DNA from: Photobacterium salinisoli
GTDB lineage: Bacteria > Pseudomonadota > Gammaproteobacteria > Enterobacterales > Vibrionaceae
Reading direction: 5' to 3'
NCBI RefSeq assembly: GCF_003614885.1
Contig: NZ_QZMS01000007.1
Span: 1,116,001 to 1,180,000 of the forward strand
DNA: 64,000 nucleotides
Shown in pieces: positions 1-7,349 of the stretch. Under the pieces are notes generated by a model that searched no databases, had not been told where the DNA came from, and saw only the letters and a list, made by a program, of their open reading frames with translations. Positions within the stretch are counted from its first letter, which is position 1. The number at the start of each line of letters is the position of its first letter. The position numbers and the translations under genes are program-made.

Positions 1-616
1 TGTCGTCGAAGTTGTCCGGGTCAAGCCGACTGACGGTGAGCTGCCATAACGGAAAGGTGCAGAGTTCCTGCCAGGTAATCGGGTCGATCTGGCGGAATGC
101 GCGTTTCGGATCTTTGAAACGGCCCGTGGTGTCGACAATGGGAATGATGGTTTCGGTCGGCATGCGAATGGCATTGGTGACCTGCATGGCTTCGTTCACC
201 ACCCATTGCAGAGGCAAGTTGCCTTCTTTGGCCAGCCCGCCCGCGTCGCTCATCAATTTGGCGCGGTTGTTGAGCTGCAAGCGGGTAATGAATTGCTGCC
301 ACAGCTTGTTCACCGGCTGGTTTTCTTTACCAATCCAGTGCAGTTTCAGCCCGCCTTTGGTGGCGTCTCTGGCGATACGGCGGTGAATTTTCTTCACCCT
401 CGGGTCGATTTTGTCCATGTGACGCAGGGTGATAATGGCTGCGCGCAGGTTGGGATCGCACTGCATCATGTCATACAGGTACTGCACCGAGCGTTCGGGG
501 TCGGCGATGTGGCCTTTGTCGGAATGTTGCTGGCCGCTCTGGTTGCCCGGGGTATTGGGCGCGGAAGCCAGAGGCCTGTTTTTCACAGCCGCCCAGATGC
601 GGGAAATCATACTCAT
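1..616 (-). CDS. Phage portal protein, 3-prime part outside window
   Basis: The reading frame is open from an ATG at 616 to the left edge, giving about 205 residues of the N-terminal part. It begins MSMISRIWAAVKNRP and runs through an alpha/beta region without a signal peptide. Its start overlaps the stop of the large terminase gene in an ATGA (613-616), so translation is probably coupled. Phages usually encode the portal right after the large terminase, and the portal forms the dodecameric ring through which DNA enters the head. The assignment rests on position, size and general look, not on a recognised motif. A second in-frame ATG lies at 610. Confidence 0.65.
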   Translation of the reverse strand, partial: MSMISRIWAAVKNRPLASAPNTPGNQSGQQHSDKGHIADPERSVQYLYDMMQCDPNLRAAIITLRHMDKIDPRVKKIHRRIARDATKGGLKLHWIGKENQPVNKLWQQFITRLQLNNRAKLMSDAGGLAKEGNLPLQWVVNEAMQVTNAIRMPTETIIPIVDTTGRFKDPKRAFRQIDPITWQELCTFPLWQLTVSRLDPDNFDD

Positions 617-2211
617 GAAAGGTTCCTTAACAGGTTCAGGCTGCTTGGACTGCCCAACAGCTGGTCGCGGGTTCTGTGGTTGATGGTGATGATGCTGGGA
701 ACAGGTGCAGCGCCCTGCGTGACCAGCGCCCAATGCGAGGCCATGTGGGCATCGAACAGGTCATCGCCGATAGACGCTTTCACCATTTTGTAGCTGGAAT
801 AACTGCCGGCTTTCACGGGTGTGGGTTTGATGTTGCGGAGCTGCCTTGGCAGTTTGGCGTAGTCTTCCAGTTCTGGATCGTTTTCGCGGTCGTCGACGTA
901 CGGCAGCACCATCTGGCGGTTGTGATACGCGCTGCGCAGCGACTGTGCCATCTGGTGTTTGGCGTACCCTTCAAAGCGCAATGGTGAGAAGGCCCATTCC
1001 GGCCATGTGGAGGCGGTACTTTCACCGCCCCCGATGGCGCGGCGGTCGATTTGCGTCAGACCTTCCGCAAAGAGATCGTCATTCACCTGAGTCAGCAGGC
1101 CGATACCGAAGGCATCGCCGATGGCGTAATCGGGCCGGAAGTAGCGCCAGAAGCCAACCAGATCCCGCCGGATGATGCCTTCGTCTGTGCCCGGGTGCCA
1201 TGTTTTGCAGAAGATGACAACCGAGAAGTTGCCGACCTGCTCTTCCACCACAATGGAGGAACGCGACGAAGCCAGGTTTTCACCATGGCCTGTGTGGTCG
1301 TAGCCAAATGCAATCACACCGCGCTTTTTGTACACGGTGTATGGTGCCGGGGCGCTGGGTTCCAGCCCGATGCGGGCACCAACCTGAATGGCGTTACGGA
1401 TGTACTTTTCCCAGATCAGGTTTTTGGCAGCGACGTTGATGCAGAGCAGCTGACGGATGTATTCATCCTCGGGCAGCTGCTTGCGCATACTCATGATGAA
1501 GTCTTCATTGAGAATGCCCAGCTCAATGCCGAGGTAACAGTCAACTGTGGGCAGGCAGGTGTACTCGCCGGAATCAATCAGGCCGCTGAGGGTATCGGCG
1601 CCTTTAAATACACCTGTGATACGAATTTGCGGTTTGTTAATCGACGCTTTGCTGGCACCCAGTCGGCGGCTGGAGCCCATCATCAACAGGAAACGACCAT
1701 ACAAGCGATCGGCATCGAGGTCGTCGACCTCTTCCAGCGAGGCCCAGGTTAAGTCGCCGCCATCGACGTTGGCCATGATACCGTATGCTCGCGCTTTCGA
1801 GCGGTTGGCGAATTCGTAATAGGTGTCGGCCAGCTGCCTGCGGCCCGATTTGTAGGCGAGATAGCCGCTGAGAATATCCGATCGCCGAATGGCGTCGAGG
1901 TGATAGCCGAGGTTGACCAGAGACTGCGCTTCACGCGGGGCGACAATCCCGCCTTCCTGATCGCCATGAATGGCGTTCCACTCCAGAAAGTACATCTCTT
2001 TGACGGCTGTTTTCCCGGTTCGCCGACAGCTGAAATCGACGGTGTTCGGGTGCAAGTCCATCTCTTCCATTTTCAACAGCTGCATCGGGTCCAGCTCAAC
2101 GTTGTGAACGTGCTTGTGCCACATGCCGTGGTTTCCGGCGTAACGCTGGATTTCCTTTTCAGCCAGGCTCTGGATTTCTATCCGCTGCGCGGCGCTGAGG
2201 CGTTCAGCCAT
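613..2211 (-). CDS. Phage terminase large subunit
   Basis: This is the 532-residue motor of the DNA packaging machine, with an N-terminal ATPase and a C-terminal RNase H-like nuclease. A Walker A-type motif SCRRTGKT lies at residues 61-68 and a Walker B-like stretch WASLEEVDDL near 156-165. Acidic residues that could bind the nuclease metals sit near 305 (AFGYDHTG) and 361-366 (PDYAIGDAFG). The length fits the family. The gene overlaps the upstream gene by 8 bases and the downstream portal gene by 4 bases, so the three form one translationally linked block. Confidence 0.87.
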   Translation of the reverse strand: MAERLSAAQRIEIQSLAEKEIQRYAGNHGMWHKHVHNVELDPMQLLKMEEMDLHPNTVDFSCRRTGKTAVKEMYFLEWNAIHGDQEGGIVAPREAQSLVNLGYHLDAIRRSDILSGYLAYKSGRRQLADTYYEFANRSKARAYGIMANVDGGDLTWASLEEVDDLDADRLYGRFLLMMGSSRRLGASKASINKPQIRITGVFKGADTLSGLIDSGEYTCLPTVDCYLGIELGILNEDFIMSMRKQLPEDEYIRQLLCINVAAKNLIWEKYIRNAIQVGARIGLEPSAPAPYTVYKKRGVIAFGYDHTGHGENLASSRSSIVVEEQVGNFSVVIFCKTWHPGTDEGIIRRDLVGFWRYFRPDYAIGDAFGIGLLTQVNDDLFAEGLTQIDRRAIGGGESTASTWPEWAFSPLRFEGYAKHQMAQSLRSAYHNRQMVLPYVDDRENDPELEDYAKLPRQLRNIKPTPVKAGSYSSYKMVKASIGDDLFDAHMASHWALVTQGAAPVPSIITINHRTRDQLLGSPSSLNLLRNLS

Positions 2212-3181
2212 TCGGGTTCACCTCGCTGAATTCGCCCTCTTCGGCGCTGCTGTCCTGATTGTGCTCAATCAAAATGTCGTCGCGCCGCACCCGGTTCTGA
2301 GAACGGGCGATCATTTCCTTCAGGCCGGACATTTGCTCGGTCATCTTGCGCTGATAATCGAGTGCCGATTCCCGTTCCTCTTCCTGATCAATCGTCCGGC
2401 CCATTTCGATGCCGTGGTCAACCTGCACTTTCGGTGTCATGTTCAGATCCGCCAGGGACAAATTGTTTTTGCTCAGCAGCTCCATCATTGGCTTGAGCAA
2501 CGGGTGCGCTTTGATTTCTTCAATGGTGACTGTTTCGCCGTTGGTAGCTTTATAGCGGCCGATATGGAATCCGCCTTCTTTGTCGAAGTCGTACACCGGA
2601 TTTCGCAGCGAGACGCCATCCGCCACGATGGTTTGCATCATGTCCTGAAAGATGGCGGCCAGGTTTGCCTGGTTAATCGCGTGCAGCTCCGTGAGCTTAG
2701 ACGGGTCGGCCGACTGAAAGGCGATCAGGTGCTGCATCATCAGCTCGGTACGCTTGATGCAGGCGGGCTGCGTGGCGCAGTAAGCATGGTCGACATCGCA
2801 GGTGGCACATTGCGGGTATTTGCCGGGCCGGGCTGGAAAAAACAGAGCCGTTTTGGCATTGGCGCCATGCTTCAGGGCGTTGAATCGCGTGATGGCCTGC
2901 TCTGCAGCGGTTGGGTGCCCGGCCAGATTCGATGCAGATCGCGCTTTGCCTTCCGGTGTTTTCGGCCCGGTAGAAGCGAGCACAGCGCAAAACTGCCCCA
3001 CTTCCCACGGTACTTGCTGTACTTCGCGCTGGCAGTTACTGCAGGTTCCAAAATAGCGGTAAGGATGCGCACGCTTGGGCTCATCCTCAATACGGACTGG
3101 TGCCGCTCTGAAGGTGAAACTGCAGTCACCACATTTGAAGGTGACGGTTTCACGCGGCGGGTTCGGCTTCTTCTCACTCAT
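2204..3181 (-). CDS. Probable phage terminase small subunit, Cys-rich
   Basis: The 325-residue protein opens with a zinc-ribbon-like pair of Cys pairs (C17/C20 and C47/C50). It then has a GPKTPEGKARS stretch (72-82) and a NALKHGA stretch (101-107), which are typical of phage small-terminase or DNA-packaging proteins. A second Cys cluster lies at 125-141 (CATC, then C135 and C141). The C-terminal third is charged and probably helical. It sits just upstream of the large terminase and overlaps it by 8 bases, which supports a role in recognising the packaging site. It is larger than most small terminases, so an added domain is possible. Confidence 0.6.
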   Translation of the reverse strand: MSEKKPNPPRETVTFKCGDCSFTFRAAPVRIEDEPKRAHPYRYFGTCSNCQREVQQVPWEVGQFCAVLASTGPKTPEGKARSASNLAGHPTAAEQAITRFNALKHGANAKTALFFPARPGKYPQCATCDVDHAYCATQPACIKRTELMMQHLIAFQSADPSKLTELHAINQANLAAIFQDMMQTIVADGVSLRNPVYDFDKEGGFHIGRYKATNGETVTIEEIKAHPLLKPMMELLSKNNLSLADLNMTPKVQVDHGIEMGRTIDQEEERESALDYQRKMTEQMSGLKEMIARSQNRVRRDDILIEHNQDSSAEEGEFSEVNPNG

Positions 3182-3190
3182 GGCGATACG

Positions 3191-3865
3191 TTAATGAGCC
3201 AGCGCCGGAGACTGGAGGGATTCAAGCTGTTTCTTCACTCTGCCCAGATGACTGATCGAGATGTCGTCACCCAGCCATTTGTACAGCTGCTGGCGAATCC
3301 GGTCGAACGGCACATCGGCCCGCAGCAGTTCGACGATCAGGATATCGCGCAGATGGTTGTTCCACACCCGGAACACCGGCACGTACACACGCAGCTTCTT
3401 TCGGTTTGGTTGATAGGCCGCTTTGAACAGCTCCCGCCAGATGAAGCGATACTGTTCTGAATCCACCGCCACATAAATTTCGAACCACGCGGCCGCAAGA
3501 CGCTGGGCGTCCAGCCAGTCTTCAAATTCATCGGCCGTCATCGCTTCATGAGTGTACGAGTAAAGCAGCACCGGCATGCGCAGGCGCCGTTCGGTGCGCA
3601 AAGTTTCCAGCTTTCGCCAAACCGTGAGGAACAACTCAGGGCCGAGGTGATCTGCAATGGTTTTCCAATGCGGCGGAAGCGGCAAGCTGTCGACGGCTTT
3701 CTGCAGTTCGGAGGCACTCAGGGAAAGTTCTAATTGGGTGCAGTTATCCAGGTACCCACCTCCCCCTGTGGAGACGCGCGTTTTCCTATGCCGAGCCCCC
3801 ACCCCTTGTTCGGTGATGGTGTGGTGATGAAGAACAGGTGAGATATTGAGAATTAAGCTGCGCAT
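3191..3865 (-). CDS. Phage protein of unknown function
   Basis: A 224-residue protein that I do not recognise, lying 9 bases upstream of the probable small terminase. The middle is rich in aromatic and basic residues (VWRKLETLRTERRLR). The C-terminal part (about 180-215) reads like a helix-turn-helix: DRIRQQLYKWLGD then SISHLGRVKK. No signal peptide or membrane segment is visible. Position before the packaging genes and a possible DNA-binding end would fit a late-gene regulator or packaging accessory protein, but that is a guess. Confidence 0.5.
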   Translation of the reverse strand: MRSLILNISPVLHHHTITEQGVGARHRKTRVSTGGGGYLDNCTQLELSLSASELQKAVDSLPLPPHWKTIADHLGPELFLTVWRKLETLRTERRLRMPVLLYSYTHEAMTADEFEDWLDAQRLAAAWFEIYVAVDSEQYRFIWRELFKAAYQPNRKKLRVYVPVFRVWNNHLRDILIVELLRADVPFDRIRQQLYKWLGDDISISHLGRVKKQLESLQSPALAH

Positions 3866-3931
3866 TTCCTGATTCCTTCTGAAAACTGAAGCCAGTCATC
3901 ATCAGGGCTCGGACACCGCAGTAAGATTATG

Positions 3932-3960
3932 AGTTGCGCATTCTGCCGTTATGCGCAACT
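3932..3960. promoter_or_regulatory. Perfect inverted repeat, possible operator
   Basis: AGTTGCGCAT at 3932-3941 pairs perfectly with ATGCGCAACT at 3951-3960 around a 9-base centre. There is no run of T on either side, so a terminator is unlikely. It lies 67 bases upstream of the start at 3865, where a regulator-binding site would be expected. Confidence 0.45.
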
Positions 3961-3972
3961 GGGTCTGGTAAA

Positions 3973-3989
3973 AAGTTCTAAGACTTTGG
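3973..3989. repeat. 17-base direct repeat, copy 1
   Basis: AAGTTCTAAGACTTTGG, identical to the copy at 4092-4108, 119 bases away. The first 14 bases are an imperfect palindrome (AAGT...ACTT ends), which suits a protein-binding site. Confidence 0.6.
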
Positions 3990-4091
3990 ACGGTTTTGGC
4001 CGTTTCGAAAGCGAGTTCTCAAGGTCTGTAAAATCGTCCGTCAACGTCAAGTATATCTGACATCCCTAGAAAAGTTAAAGACGGGTTATGT

Positions 4092-4108
4092 AAGTTCTAA
4101 GACTTTGG
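4092..4108. repeat. 17-base direct repeat, copy 2
   Basis: Exact second copy of the 17-base element at 3973-3989. Both copies lie in the same orientation in the prophage intergenic region and could bind the same phage regulator. Confidence 0.6.
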
Positions 4109-4208
4109 GTTATTCCTACAGAAAGTATCTATCATCATTAACAATCACTGTTATCTGAGCCACTATCTCTACAAAATTGAAATGGACTTTAAGAAAATTC
4201 TGGTTCTT

Positions 4209-4493
4209 CTATGGTTTTTTATAGCCAAATAGGGCGAGAGTGACTGCATCAATTGATACATTACTTCCTATCTCACTTAGGGCATCAAGAGCTAATTGGG
4301 TTCGTTCTGCTAGAGAATTATTTCTTTCGGTATTGTTCATGCCATAAACTTGATATCGAATACCTGTAATGAATAAGTTGGCTGTTTGATGAGCAAGTCC
4401 TTGCTGCACCAAAATGTTAAGCATGCACTTGCCTTTACTGCCACAGGCAATGAATGATTTAAAGCGCGCAAGATGTTTTGGGGATAGATTCAT
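4209..4493 (-). CDS. Small prophage protein, unknown function
   Basis: A 94-residue protein beginning MNLSPKHLARFK. I chose the ATG at 4493 because GGAGG sits 7 bases upstream; an in-frame ATG further upstream would add 14 residues without a good ribosome site. The protein is mixed polar and helical, with two Cys near residues 17 and 23, and has no membrane segment. I do not recognise a family. It lies between the GroES-like gene and the packaging block, and the flanking DNA is AT-rich. Confidence 0.5.
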   Translation of the reverse strand: MNLSPKHLARFKSFIACGSKGKCMLNILVQQGLAHQTANLFITGIRYQVYGMNNTERNNSLAERTQLALDALSEIGSNVSIDAVTLALFGYKKP

Positions 4494-4635
4494 AATGTCC
4501 TCCATTTTTTGGGTTTTAGTTAATGGTGAGGGCAATCGACCTATATGCGCTCCATTTATTATAACATTTTAAATTTTGAGGCAGTCAATGGAGCAACCCA
4601 TAAGGGGAAAAATAGTCGGCTTAGGCTCCCTTTGA

Positions 4636-4884
4636 CTAAACCACGATTCCTACAATATCAACTGACCTAACCATCGTTAATTTCGTCTCGACAGCTTGAA
4701 TAAAGAAGCCCGCATAAGCATTGAACCAAACCCTGTCATCGAGTTCGATTTCTTTCACCAACGGCCCAACTGCTAGCACCTTTCCTTGATTGGATGGCGA
4801 GCTTGAATGGAAAATGCCTTTTTCTTCAGTTTGAACAGGATCTCGCTCAATCACCACCCAATCATGCAACGGCCGTAACTTCAT
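4636..4884 (-). CDS. GroES-like co-chaperonin, phage-encoded
   Basis: The 82-residue protein has the GroES fold signature in order: MKLRPLHDWVVIER at the N-terminus, a short mobile-loop region near 20-30, GKVLAVGP (about 34-41), DDRVWFNAYAG (48-58) and a C-terminal VRSVDIVGIVV strand. Cellular GroES is about 96 residues, so this is a shortened version. GroES forms a heptameric lid on GroEL. Phage co-chaperonins such as T4 gp31 adapt the host chaperonin to fold capsid proteins, and the packaging genes downstream make that role likely here. Its start overlaps the recombinase stop by 4 bases. Confidence 0.78.
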   Translation of the reverse strand: MKLRPLHDWVVIERDPVQTEEKGIFHSSSPSNQGKVLAVGPLVKEIELDDRVWFNAYAGFFIQAVETKLTMVRSVDIVGIVV

Positions 4885-5927
4885 ACTTTTCTCCCCTTCT
4901 GCATCTCACGCAGCAGCTCAGACACTGGCGTGTTGATTTTGCCCAGTGGATTGCCTTGATCGAGCACTGTTGTCATCTTGCGCATAGCAATGTGTGTGTA
5001 AATGGCGGAAGTCTTTGGGTCTGAATGCCCCATCAGGGATTGGATCTGCAGTGTGGATGCATCCGATTCTGCCAGTTCAGTACCGAACAGATGACGCAAG
5101 GCATGCGGATGTGCCTGATCTTCAGGTACACCGGCTGCTATGGCATAGCGTTTAATCATTCTGTCGACGGCCCGGGACGATAACCGCCGGAGTTCGCCGC
5201 GATGTTCCCATTCCGGAATGTGGCGATTTCGCATGTTCACGAACAGCACCTGATCACCGTTTTCCAATAGGCGGTCAATATCAGCCAAAGTGGGATGGCC
5301 TAAATAAGCCTGAACAAGCAACATAGCTTCGGAAGGCACAGGCACCATTCGTTCTTTTTCGCCTTTCTCTTTCAGTAAAATTGCCAGGCGATCGGCATCT
5401 TGGTGTTTGTACCAAATCAGATTCGATTCATTCAGACTGCACAGCCCAGAAACACGAAAACCACACCCAAGCAGTAATGCCAGAATCGCGCTGTCCCGTA
5501 TGCCAGAAAACTCGGACAAATCGGGCTGCAGCAAAATGGCTTCAGCACTGTGTAAGCCCATGGCTCTGGGTAATCGTCTGCCAGACTTCGGATACACCAG
5601 ATGGCCTGCCGGGTTATCCTGAATGTGCCGGCGCTGGTAAAGGTATTTATAAAATCCCCGGATTGCAGCCACGGCCACCTTGCGTGAAGCTGCTGAATAG
5701 CCAAACCGGTGAAGCTGGCCACCGGCGAACTGTTCAAGTTTACCCAATGTCGCTGCCAGGTATTCGCCATTCAGAAACTGACCGAGGCGTTCCAGTAGCT
5801 GGCGATACTTGGCGACTGTTTTCGAGCTGCAGTTTTCATTCTCTCGCTTCCAATTGAGGAACTGATCAACCAATGACAGATCAACCTCCTCATCAACAAT
5901 TTCTTCCCCGGGGGCAGAAAAACTCAT
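4881..5927 (-). CDS. Tyrosine recombinase (integrase, XerC/D-like)
   Basis: The 348-residue protein has an N-terminal SAM-like core-binding domain (about 18-105) and a C-terminal catalytic domain. All catalytic positions are visible: R158 (GCGFRVSGL), a beta-hairpin Lys near 188-191, HxxR at 275-278 (HALRHLFG), H301 (LMGHSDPK) and the nucleophile Y310 (SAIYTH). Length and layout resemble XerC/XerD. It most likely integrates the element at the tRNA-Val site about 1.3 kb to the right, although integrases normally sit closer to the junction. Several copies of a CATGGA motif lie in and just upstream of its start. Confidence 0.88.
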   Translation of the reverse strand: MSFSAPGEEIVDEEVDLSLVDQFLNWKRENENCSSKTVAKYRQLLERLGQFLNGEYLAATLGKLEQFAGGQLHRFGYSAASRKVAVAAIRGFYKYLYQRRHIQDNPAGHLVYPKSGRRLPRAMGLHSAEAILLQPDLSEFSGIRDSAILALLLGCGFRVSGLCSLNESNLIWYKHQDADRLAILLKEKGEKERMVPVPSEAMLLVQAYLGHPTLADIDRLLENGDQVLFVNMRNRHIPEWEHRGELRRLSSRAVDRMIKRYAIAAGVPEDQAHPHALRHLFGTELAESDASTLQIQSLMGHSDPKTSAIYTHIAMRKMTTVLDQGNPLGKINTPVSELLREMQKGRKV

Positions 5928-6231
5928 GGATTCATGGATCCTTAGCTTAGAACTCGTAGAGCCCAGTATTCATGCGGCCTGCCAGCTATCGGAGGGCTTT
6001 AAATAATCCATGGATCAACTCATGGAAGCCTGAAAAATCCATGGATGGAAAATTAACCGCTCACCCCAACCTGTGGATACCCAAATTTGCCTTCTCTTTA
6101 TTTCCTGCCTCTCTATCTCTCTCTTTTTTAAATAAAAAAAGAAAGAAAGAAGAAAGGCGGCGAAATTAGACCAAAATCGAACTCATGGAGAAAACAGGCG
6201 AACCCATGGAAAAAAACGGTAAACCCGTGGA
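5922..6231. repeat. Iterated CATGGA-type sites (iteron-like)
   Basis: Eight short related sites lie around the recombinase promoter. They share A(C/T)(C/T)CATGGA, and two are the perfect palindrome ATCCATGGAT (6006-6015 and 6037-6046). The CATGGA cores begin at 5925, 5933, 6009, 6021, 6040, 6184, 6205 and, as CGTGGA, at 6226. The last three are spaced exactly 21 bases apart, two helical turns, as expected for a protein bound to one face of the DNA. They may be recombinase arm sites, a repressor operator array or replication iterons. Confidence 0.6.
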
Positions 6232-6552
6232 TGAAAGAAAATGCCAAAACCATAAACATCAATAAGTTAAGGAGTAGCATCCACAGGTCCACAAGTTAGA
6301 ACAATATCCTGTGCACCCGGACTTGCCAGAACGCAGACGCCGAGCCATCCTGTTTTTCACGCTCCCGCCTCCAACCCGGGCGCCCTTAAACCTTCAGGGG
6401 GTGCGGGGGCAGAACCAATTGGGGTGAAGAAGCGCCTTCTTATGATGGGCGTTCTGTAAGACTTCGGAGAACCCACGCAGTAACCCAGGCAGAACGCCCT
6501 CTGATGACATTGCCAGCGGGATGAGAATGCGCGTAGACCTAAGGAGGCGACT
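5940..6552. other. Non-coding region between recombinase and endolysin
   Basis: About 600 bases between divergent genes with no convincing coding frame. Besides the CATGGA sites it has a pyrimidine-rich run turning into a purine-rich run (about 6090-6163), which could melt or fold easily. It also has a 10-base inverted repeat (GGGCGTTCTG at 6447-6456 with CAGAACGCCC at 6490-6499) shortly upstream of the endolysin. Regulatory or replication functions are both possible. Confidence 0.5.
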
Positions 6553-7113
6553 ATGCGTAATCAGCCGGCAACACGCTCTCTGGAGCAAATCATCAACGAG
6601 GTTCTGATAAAAGAAGGCCATCATTCCAACGATGCTGATGATCTTGGTGGCAGTACAACCTGGGGAATCACTGAAGCTGTAGCCCGGAAAAACGGATATA
6701 CCGGCCCCATGTCAGCCATGACACAAGCCATCGCATGCGACATTTACTTTAACCGCTATATCAAAGCCCCACGCTTCAGCGATATTCACGCCATCAGCGC
6801 TCTCATTGGTGAGGAAGTGATTGATACTGGCATCAACATGGGCACAAGCATCGCTGCAAAGTTTCTTCAGCGCTGGCTGAACACGTACAACAACAGCCAG
6901 GCATACTATGAAGACCTGATCGTTGATGGCCATATCGGTCCGGCAACCCTATCGGCTTTAGAGGCTTATTTATTACGCCGAGGTACTGAAGGTGAACAGA
7001 TATTGTGGCGCTCTTTAAACTGCAGTCAGGGTGCCCGATATTTGGATATCAGTGAGGCGCGTGAAAAGAATGAAAAGTTCATCTATGGTTGGATGAAGAA
7101 CCGAATTTCATAG
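6553..7113 (+). CDS. GH108-type endolysin (N-acetylmuramidase)
   Basis: The 186-residue protein matches the GH108 lysozyme family: the catalytic Glu lies in IKEGHHSNDADD (E21), followed by LGGSTTWGIT (31-40). The C-terminal part holds the usual peptidoglycan-binding domain (DGHIGPATLSALEA). It cleaves the glycan strand of peptidoglycan for phage release. There is no signal peptide, so a holin elsewhere would be needed. A strong AAGGAGG lies 5 bases before the ATG. The gene is isolated from the other phage genes, faces the attachment site and is followed by a good terminator. Confidence 0.85.
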   Translation: MRNQPATRSLEQIINEVLIKEGHHSNDADDLGGSTTWGITEAVARKNGYTGPMSAMTQAIACDIYFNRYIKAPRFSDIHAISALIGEEVIDTGINMGTSIAAKFLQRWLNTYNNSQAYYEDLIVDGHIGPATLSALEAYLLRRGTEGEQILWRSLNCSQGARYLDISEAREKNEKFIYGWMKNRIS

Positions 7114-7151
7114 CAAAAAGTGGTTCCAAAACCCCTTCGTAACCCATTGAT

Positions 7152-7177
7152 TTTTAAGCATTCCCAATCGCTTAAAA
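7152..7177. other. Inverted repeat after endolysin
   Basis: TTTTAAGC (7152-7159) and GCTTAAAA (7170-7177) form an 8-base stem with a 10-base loop. It lies just before the stronger terminator hairpin and may help 3-prime end formation. Confidence 0.4.
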
Positions 7178-7186
7178 CGCACGTTC

Positions 7187-7216
7187 AAAAGGCATGAAAA
7201 TCATGCCTTTTTCTTT
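7187..7216 (+). terminator. Rho-independent terminator after endolysin
   Basis: AAAAGGCATGA, a 3-base loop and TCATGCCTTTTT form a stem of about 11 pairs followed by a T-rich stretch. It closes the endolysin transcript. Confidence 0.85.
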
Positions 7217-7249
7217 ATAAATCATTAGATTACATCAATTATCAACTAG

Positions 7250-7296
7250 CCTTGACATGGTAGGGGTCGGTGGTTCGAGTCCACTCAGACGCACCA
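7250..7296 (+). other. Attachment site: 3-prime fragment of tRNA-Val(GAC)
   Basis: The sequence from the anticodon loop (TTGACAT at 7252-7258, anticodon GAC) through the T-arm (GGTGG, TTCGAGT, CCACT) to the acceptor end CAGACGC-ACCA matches the 3-prime part of a bacterial tRNA-Val(GAC). The 5-prime half is absent: the bases before 7250 do not pair with the anticodon stem and show no D-arm. This is the usual scar when an element integrates in the 3-prime half of a tRNA gene, so it marks the right junction. The intact tRNA should stand at the left junction, outside the window. Confidence 0.85.
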
Positions 7297-7303
7297 TACA
7301 GAG

Positions 7304-7334
7304 AAGCCCGTTCGAAAGAACGGGCTTTTTCTTT
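7304..7334 (+). terminator. Rho-independent terminator of the tRNA-Val unit
   Basis: AAGCCCGTTC, GAAA loop, GAACGGGCTT and then TTTCTTT. It follows the CCA end by 7 bases and is probably the chromosomal terminator of the original tRNA transcript. Confidence 0.85.
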
Positions 7335-7349
7335 GTCTGAAGATCGGTT

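Larger units (their letters stand above)
3866..4208. other. Intergenic region with repeats inside prophage
   Basis: About 340 bases without a convincing gene, lying upstream of the leftward packaging genes. It holds a perfect 10-base inverted repeat (3932-3960) and a 17-base direct repeat in two exact copies (3973-3989 and 4092-4108). A degraded third copy may start near 4013. The region probably carries the promoter and operators for the leftward late genes. Confidence 0.5.
1..7296. mobile_element. Prophage (right end, partial)
   Basis: This stretch holds phage packaging genes (portal, large terminase, probable small terminase), a tyrosine recombinase, a GroES-like co-chaperonin and an endolysin. 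It ends at a 3-prime tRNA-Val fragment. The genes from 1 to 5927 all read leftward and are closely packed; the endolysin reads rightward and has its own terminator. The left end, with the rest of the head and tail genes and presumably the intact tRNA-Val, lies outside the window. No repressor or replication gene is visible here. Whether the element is a complete phage cannot be judged from this end alone. Confidence 0.85.

Noticed and set aside
206-793. Rightward open frame of 195 codons over the portal and terminase genes
   Set aside because: It is the complement of the leftward phage genes; the residue pattern is not protein-like and no ribosome site precedes it.
2261-3460. Rightward open frame of 399 codons over the small terminase region
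   Set aside because: It overlaps two leftward phage genes with better motifs and coupling; it looks like an antisense shadow despite its length.
7250-7296. A complete tRNA-Val gene
   Set aside because: Only the part from the anticodon loop to CCA is present; the 5-prime half and a matching anticodon stem are missing.
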